From contig NW_006766884.1 of assembly GCF_000275845.1 (NCBI RefSeq), positions 1,357,720-1,421,719 of the forward strand: 64,000 bases of DNA, written 5' to 3'. The stretch's first letter is position 1, and every line of letters starts with the position of its first letter. The translations under genes and the position numbers were made by a program. Source of the DNA: Dichomitus squalens LYAD-421 SS1. Taxonomy: Eukaryota; Basidiomycota; Agaricomycetes; Polyporales; Polyporaceae. The notes below the pieces were generated by a model, which ran no database searches, was not told where the DNA came from, and saw only the letters and a list, made by a program, of their open reading frames with translations. Of this stretch, positions 57,946 to 64,000 are shown piece by piece.

Positions 57946-60591
57946 CGTCGGCGGGCGGGCTGTGGGTGTTCAGAACAAGCAGAGTGGAGGGATGAGCCAA
58001 ACTCGAACGGTGGAGCCGAGCTCTTGCCTCGGCGAAGTCCTGGCCAAACAAAACGCCAACAAAGCGGCGCCTAACCGAGCTTACCTGACCATACGCTACA
58101 CTACTTGTCCGCGCCGTGCACGTCCAGAATGGACAAACCGTGTTAGCCTTCATACAGAATCATCCACTGCGAACTTTTCCTTCGTCCACGTTAGAGATAT
58201 GAGCGAGACGTCGCGAGCGCGTATATGGTTTCAAGGGCTCGTACCACGCGGACTATATGCACGATGAGGTTCAACGTAACGACTCACCTTGATATGCGCA
58301 TTTTGGTTTCCCCGCGTGCACGCTGCTCCCAGAAGGAACAACGTGGGGAAGGTACTTATCCTGAGGACCACGGAAAGGTATGCGCCAGGACCAAAGTCCC
58401 TCCCTCAGGGTAAGAGGTCACTCACCTGTACCCGAGCCCGGACCTGGCCTTGCGTGCGATCCCGACTGAGTTGGTCCGGACGTGGTGTGTGGAAGGGCTT
58501 GCTTGCTGAGATGCGGGTCGCGACTGAAGGCTTGGTTCGCCGAAGTATGGATATCGAACGTACGATCCGTCCCGGGCGTGAGATTGTGGACTACCCTGCA
58601 TCGATCCCCTCTAGACTCTTGAGTGGTAAGATGTGCTGATGTACGTCTTCTACCTAACGGAAGTCACAGACAATAGCTCTACAAAAGGAGGGTCACAGAT
58701 AGACGTATTTGATACTTTGCTGGAGGGGCACGTCCGAAAATATTGGGCCTCTCGATCGACCGTAGAAACGATGGTAGTCTACACTCGAGACTTATAACGG
58801 GCGAGTCTTGTGCGTGAAGGTATGGCGGCAGAACTACATCGGTCGTTTTGGTGTATGTTGGAAGCCTGAGTGGGGCTATGTTTATAGGGTTCGTGCCTAA
58901 TATGATCGCCTGCTGGATCGCCTGCTGTATTGTGTTCACTAGAATATCGTTAATAGCCCCGTACCAATGCTGCGTATGCATGCGTTCGGAGACAGTCAAG
59001 GCTAGTGCTATTGGGTGTGCCAGAGCAGGTTGTGCCCGGAATGATTTGCTCCATGCTCGAGCGACTTGTCTTCTGCATACACTCAGAGAAACTTGCGGCG
59101 AAAGGATCTGTGCGGCCCCGGGCTGGCGTGGATCAGGAGGCGGCATTTCGGACGGATCGATGGGCTTGACAGAGGCTGTGCGACTGACAAGGATCAAGCC
59201 CGTTTGGAATGGTCGCCGCTGAAGCTTTGCTGTCACACGAATCACTTGATCAGCTGCCGCAAGATGCTCCTTGCGCCTCATGCGGATCACTAGCACTCTC
59301 AAGTCTGCCTTTTGTCAGCATTCAACGGCTCCAGAGGACAAGGCACTTACAAGAAGCAGATAGGCCCCGCTACGGATGATCGAGACACCATTTCTTCAGA
59401 AGTCGCTGCCCAGCCCTTATGCTCGCTCGTAACTGATTCGGCCCTGTTTGTCCCTACCTTGATGCAAAGCCTGACACGCTATGGGCCTAGGTCACGTATC
59501 GTTGCTCGAGAAGATCCGCTGCGGGAGCCACGATATTTGAAGACAGAAAGTTGTATCGAAGAAGGCTAGCTTGTTTGACCCTACCGCGGCGGCTAATGGA
59601 TGCTATGGTCAGATGTCGCTCCTGCTTGTAAGGTAAAACCAGCGGTCAGTTGATTCGCCAACGTGGTACGAGACGGCTTGGTTTTGCAACATAACCGTTC
59701 CTGTACAGATCAAGTGAAAGTTGCTTTGTGAGCGCCATAAATTGGGCTATTTGAGGCGGTCGTTAGAGTTCACTCGTCGCAAGTCCGTTTGGAATTGCAG
59801 AGAGAAGCCAGTAAACGACCGGCGACGGGACCGTTAGATGTCTTACAATCCCACGAGATCCAAGCTGGCGTTGACGTATGTGCTATGTGTTCGGCTTGAT
59901 TTCATCGTAGTCGGGGTCCTCGGTGTGTTCGCATATATAGTCATCGTTTTGGTTACCACCTGCGTACCCGAACAAGAGTGAAGGCGAGTACACTGAGCGG
60001 GAGGACCAGGAGGTTCTCCTTGTCGCCTCGCGCCTCTGCCTACAGCTCTATCGGGCCCGCCGGTGCAGGGTGAGCTTGAGGGAGGGCAGGGGGATGAGGG
60101 GACTTGGAGGTAGAAAACGGGGGCTCTATATACCTTTCGCCGCCACGGCTTAGCGCCCATACTTCAGGCGATCACAGTACTTCGCAAACCTTGGGGGCAG
60201 GAAACTCGAAAAAATTTCAAGTCCATTCCGAGTAGAGGACCCAGTCCGATGCCGGGTGTCGCAGCGAGCACAGGCATTCTGTTGAGATTGCTCCGGAACG
60301 CCCAGTCCAAGTCGGCTGCTGCAGGCGGTAGTCGCAATTGCGATGCAAGGTGGACCCTATCCGTTGCATATCCGAATGTCGGACAATTCGAGTACCTCAT
60401 GTATGCGCATAGATTACAAGTAGTAGCGTAACAAAACATATGGAGACAAGCACATACGCAGTTCGAGACAGTCCCATTACCCTCAATCTCGCTCATCCGC
60501 CCGATCAATCTGCTGTCGTTTCCTCGAGCCGCCGCTATAGAGACAGACGCGCGATCAGTCAGAACCGTAATCACTAAAGATGCGGGACAAC
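57946..60591. other. Large intergenic region, no supported gene
   Basis: About 2.65 kb. The longest frame is a 207-codon minus-strand one at 58679-59302 (contains NDILVNTIQQAIQQAII) with no recognisable domain or splice partners. The left end is the glyoxal oxidase promoter. Nothing with terminal repeats or transposase features was seen. Confidence 0.45.
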
Positions 60592-62515
60592 TTACACCTC
60601 GGTGTCCAGACCACGCTTCCGACCGCTCTTTGCCTCGTCCAAGAACTTATCGAGACCGAAGACATCGCCGGAGTCCTTCTCGAACTGGACGGGACCTTCG
60701 CGAACCTCTTGCTCCTGAGCTCCTTCGAACCCTACCCGTGGTGCGCCAAGTCCGAAACGGTCGTTATCGAGAGCCTTGCCGATACCCTCTTCCGTTCCGC
60801 CACCGAACGAGTCCTGGTTGCCCTCGGTGATGTTCCCGCGCGCCTTATAGATGGCAGCGGCGGCACTCGAGCCATGGAAGAGAGGGCGGTCGTACAGATT
60901 GTATGCGTCGTCGTCGGCGAAGCTGCCCGAGAGCGACTCCTGGTTGAAGAGACGGGAATCGACCATGCTCTCCTTCGACAGCGTAGGCTTCGCTAGCCCC
61001 AAAGCGATCTTCTCGGAAATATCACGGTTCTGCTGTCGGGCAAGCATCTTCGCGCGCTGTTCCGTACCCATGTTGCTCATCCGCATCTCTCGCTCTCGCT
61101 CCCTCCTCTTCTCCGCACGCATCTGGTCCCGAATCTTCGCCGCATCCTCGTCCTCCTCATCCTCCGAGGGCTCAGAGTCTGAGTCACTACCGGAGCCGTA
61201 TGCACCGAGTGAGGACTGCATAGCGGCAGTACGTTCCGCTGCGGGCTTTGGGTCGGCACGAGGTGCAATCCCCGCACGCTCCTCGCGAGCGCGCTGAGCG
61301 AGCAGGCGTAGGTTCTCTTCCTTCTGCGCTTTCTCCTTCTCCGCAAGCTTCTGTTGCATAAGGGCACGTTGCCGGACCTCCTCGCGAGCATGGCGGTCGG
61401 CCACGAAGAGAGCTTCGGAGAACTTGGCGAAGTTGTCGTTGATGTGCACCTAATCCAGCGCTCAGCATTAGCGATGAACATCCGTACAACAAAATGAGAA
61501 CCCACATCCTGCAGACCACGGCCATCGGCAGCGAGACGCTTATCGAGGGGAATGGTGTAACCCTTGTTGTTCTTCCAGTTGGAGATACAGGGCGGGATCA
61601 TCCACTCCTTTTGCTCCTGGGCTGTGGCCTTCCGCGGAGGACTGCGAAGTACAGGTGGCGGAGGACTAGGGGGACCGCGGGGAATCTTCTTGTGCTTGAA
61701 GCGTGGTGGCTCAAGCGGATCCTCGACAACTTCGGTCATCTTGATGATCCGCTGCTTCAACGCATCGGAGTTGCCCTGCTGGCCAGGGGTGTAGCGGATG
61801 AAGGAAGTCTTGCCTTGACTGTCTGGGACGTTCTTAGGCTGGGCAGCCTTGATCTTCCCATTCACGAGCTTCTCGAGCGCCGCACGAGTCTTCTCGGTAG
61901 TCGCCTGCACCTCCTCCTCCGACGGCCGCTCCAAGTTTCGCGCCTCGTCGTCCAAGTCCTTCCGGTTGGCGATCGGGACGAGGTCCTTGAACTGGGATTG
62001 GACAACTTTGCCGGCCCGCTGCCCCTGGAGCGCGATGGCATCGTAACGAACATTCCCTTCGGCATCTACTTGGAGCGCAAGCGTGTTACCTGCCGCGGTC
62101 TTTGGCGATGATAGTGAGCCGTAAGCCAACGAGAGTTTGGAAGCCACTCACCTTCTTCTTGCCCATGTTCAGGGGGTATTGCGCGACATGACATTCGGGG
62201 TACGCTCCACCATCCCCTACCGCGATGGTAAGACCTGTGAAGGTTGGGAAAACAACCGAAGTCACGCACCAAAGTCCTCTAATGAGGTTGGCTTCCATCC
62301 TTTCCTTTGGCCATAGGGCGGTACTGCCTGACGAATGATCACGGCTTGTGAAGGTCCGGCTTGCTTTTGAGGTTGAACTTGAAGTACGACATCATCGTCA
62401 TCGTCCGAAACCACAGGAGCATTGACCGGCTTTGGAAGGATTCTGTCATTATCGTCAATCGGAGTCTATAGAGTTCACAGAACAGCTATAAGACCCACGA
62501 AGCCAGAGCAGCCAT
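60592..62515 (-). CDS. PRP45: Splicing and transcription factor SNW1/SKIP/Prp45
   Basis: Five exons: 62515-62499, 62442-62270, 62216-62152, 62099-61506, 61449-60592. They sum to 1707 nt, 568 aa. Exon 1 codes only MAALAS. PPYGQRKGWKPTSLEDFG and AYPECHVAQYPLNMG lead into the SNW domain, with PPCISNWKNNKGYTIPLDKR containing the defining Ser-Asn-Trp-Lys-Asn. The C-terminal half is charged (AEKEKAQKEENLRLLAQRAR, EKRREREREMRMSNMGTEQR) and ends DEAKSGRKRGLDTEV, as in the family. The protein is part of the activated spliceosome (NTC-related). The acceptor at 62442 was chosen over a nearer one because it gives the family N-terminus MAALASILPKPV. Confidence 0.95.
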
Positions 62516-62925
62516 GGTCGCCAGTCACAATGAGGAGTAAGTAGTGCGGTAAGCGCCCTGTCTCAGCAAGCGGTCTTGTGTATGGTCGTGTTTGGCCATA
62601 GTGGCGTTACATATGCAGCACCGCCGAGCCGCGGTACCGGCTTGAACTCGACTACTTAACTTGGTGACCACCTCGCCGAGATACCGCACGACGCGACTCA
62701 TTCTCGCTTTGCAGACCTTCTCATGTAGCTGTTGACGCCATTGACTGCCGCCGTAGTGTTACCTGAAGATCAGCATGTGAGCATGACAATCAAAGATTGA
62801 GCAAAAATCGCAACGGATCCACATGGGTAGGTGCTGCGAGCCGGCCTTCCAGCCTATATCAATAACGGTGGAGATCGCGCCTGTGTTGCAACGACTTCAG
62901 CTTGCCTACTCTTCATTTCCACCCT
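62516..62925. other. Divergent promoter region PRP45 / aspartic peptidase
   Basis: About 410 bp between two divergent starts. A weak TATATC near 62855 lies about 70 bp upstream of the peptidase ATG. Confidence 0.4.
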
Positions 62926-64000
62926 ATGGTCTGTGTGGGTCTTACTGTTGCATTTGTGGCATCCTTATGCGCCTCTGTCTGTGCCAAAGATGCCGTGAAG
63001 ATTCCCTTGAAGAGGTCTGGATCCCGCGCGATGCAAAATGTGGTCAAGCGGGACATCTCTCGTTTTGCTCCTCGCCCAGAGCTTGCTACAGTACCAGTTG
63101 CCAACGATGCTATCAACTACCTGGCCAATGTCACTGTTGGTACCCAGGTACGTACGTTCTCGTCAGTAGCAGGGCCTCCATTCGATGAAATCACGCGTCA
63201 CGACTATAGACATTCTACCTTCTTGTTGACACAGGCTCCGCGAATACATGGGTCGGTGCCAATAAAACCTACATTCCGGGTCCGGCCTCGATCAAGTAGG
63301 CGACCTCGGTTATGCTTCTTGGCTTTATGTCTCACAGATTTGCAGCACCGGCTAGTATGTGGAGGTTACCTACGGCTCAGGATATTTCAATGGAACAGAG
63401 TACTTCGACACTGTGGGCCACTAGTTGCCTGAGACGATTCGTTCTTCTGAGACTGTTCACAATAGGTCATCTTTGGGGGCCTCACCGTTCACAACCAATC
63501 CATCGGTGTGTCGAGCTACGAAGAAGGATATGGCTATCAAGGCCTCGACGGTATCCTAGGTGTCGGAGCGATCATTCAGACCAATGGTACCGTCAATGGC
63601 ACGGAACTCGTTCCAACCGTCATGGACAACCTCTACGCCCAGGGTGTAATTGAAGAAGAGGTGCTCGGTGTATATTTTGCTCCTTTGTCGCGGAACTCCA
63701 CACTTGAGATCAACGGCGAGCTTACTAGTGAGTGCAGCACTGAATCCGAACCAGTCTAAGTCACTGATTGGTCTGCCCCTTTCACCTAGTCGGTGGTGTC
63801 GATGACAGGCATTATATTGGGAACATCACTTACGTGCCAACCTGGAAGTCCGGCGACCATGTTTCCTCATGGGGGTTGACCGTGGATGAAATTACCTACA
63901 ACGGCACACACGTTGGCGACTCTTGGTCAGCCATTGTTGACACGGGCACAACCAACATCTACATCCCTGAGTCGGCGTATACGCCATTCCTCAACGTATC
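62926..64000 (+). CDS. Secreted pepsin-like aspartic peptidase (A1), partial; one exon join unresolved
   Basis: Clear exons: 62926-63147, 63210-63295, about 63346 or 63356-63411, 63466-63727, 63790 to the window end. Residues 1-21 (MVCVGLTVAFVASLCASVCA) are a signal peptide, followed by a propeptide with a KR site. FYLLVDTGSANTWVG holds the first catalytic Asp. VEVTYGSGYFNGTEYFD is the flap region. GLDGILGVG and AIVDTGTTNIYIP (second catalytic Asp) follow. It resembles polyporopepsin-type secreted proteases. Between the first DTG exon and the flap exon, no GT..AG pair restores frame: the phase-correct acceptor (AG at 63344-63345) leaves a TAG at 63353-63355. It may be a sequencing error, a non-canonical splice or a pseudogene. 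The C-terminus is outside the window. Confidence 0.8.

Noticed and set aside
58679..59302. 207-codon minus-strand open frame in the large intergenic region
   Set aside because: No domain or signal, and no coherent splice extension on either side. An open frame of this length is possible by chance in this composition.

Overview
The window is nuclear DNA from a filamentous basidiomycete, most likely a wood-decaying agaricomycete. The evidence is dense splicing (up to 19 coding exons per gene, introns mostly 48-80 nt with GT..AG ends), several basidiomycete-type F-box proteins, a CBM1-bearing cytochrome (AA8) and a glyoxal oxidase. Almost every gene below had to be spliced by hand. Exon borders were chosen so that GT/AG signals, reading phase and family-conserved residues agree; where I report a clean exon sum, all phases closed.

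Layout. 1-726: 5' end of a paxillin/LIM-like gene running off the left edge. 727-5782: no recognisable gene, but an exact 823-bp direct repeat bracketing a 149-base N gap, probably an assembly artefact. 5783-9960: large Zn(II)2Cys6 transcription factor. 11809-14458: Erf2-type DHHC palmitoyltransferase. 14951-20809: SAC2/INPP5F-like phosphoinositide phosphatase followed by proteasome beta5 (PRE2). 21772-23375: class I methyltransferase. 24096-25735: convergent UBC9 and SNU13. 26282-27436: secreted CBM1-AA8 cytochrome. 27770-28933: conserved uncharacterised gene. 29341-30211: mitochondrial mS38/COX24-type protein. 31753-32703: proline/serine-rich ORF. 33029-34204: F-box protein. 34459-36348: GPI10 mannosyltransferase. 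36611-40292: DUF3835 (URI-like) gene divergent from PNO1. 40805-43501: second F-box protein. 44022-47689: FAN1 nuclease. 48219-48922: small conserved protein. 49381-52006: NEDD1-like WD40 protein. 52879-54488: third F-box-like protein. 55030-55101: tRNA-Arg(CCT). 55616-57945: glyoxal oxidase with an extra N-terminal domain. 60592-62515: SNW1/PRP45. 62926-end: secreted A1 aspartic peptidase, cut by the right edge.

Most genes are housekeeping (proteasome, SUMO, splicing, ribosome assembly, GPI anchor, DNA repair, microtubule nucleation) and have no operon-like logic. The secreted oxidoreductases and the peptidase fit a lignocellulose lifestyle but are dispersed, not clustered. I found no convincing unknown multigene system, CRISPR, intact transposon or virus. 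The most useful second looks are the repeat/gap artefact, the 14-nt microexon and active-site serine in the SAC2 gene, the fused N-terminal domain of the glyoxal oxidase, the in-frame TAG in the aspartic peptidase, and two conserved genes without known function.
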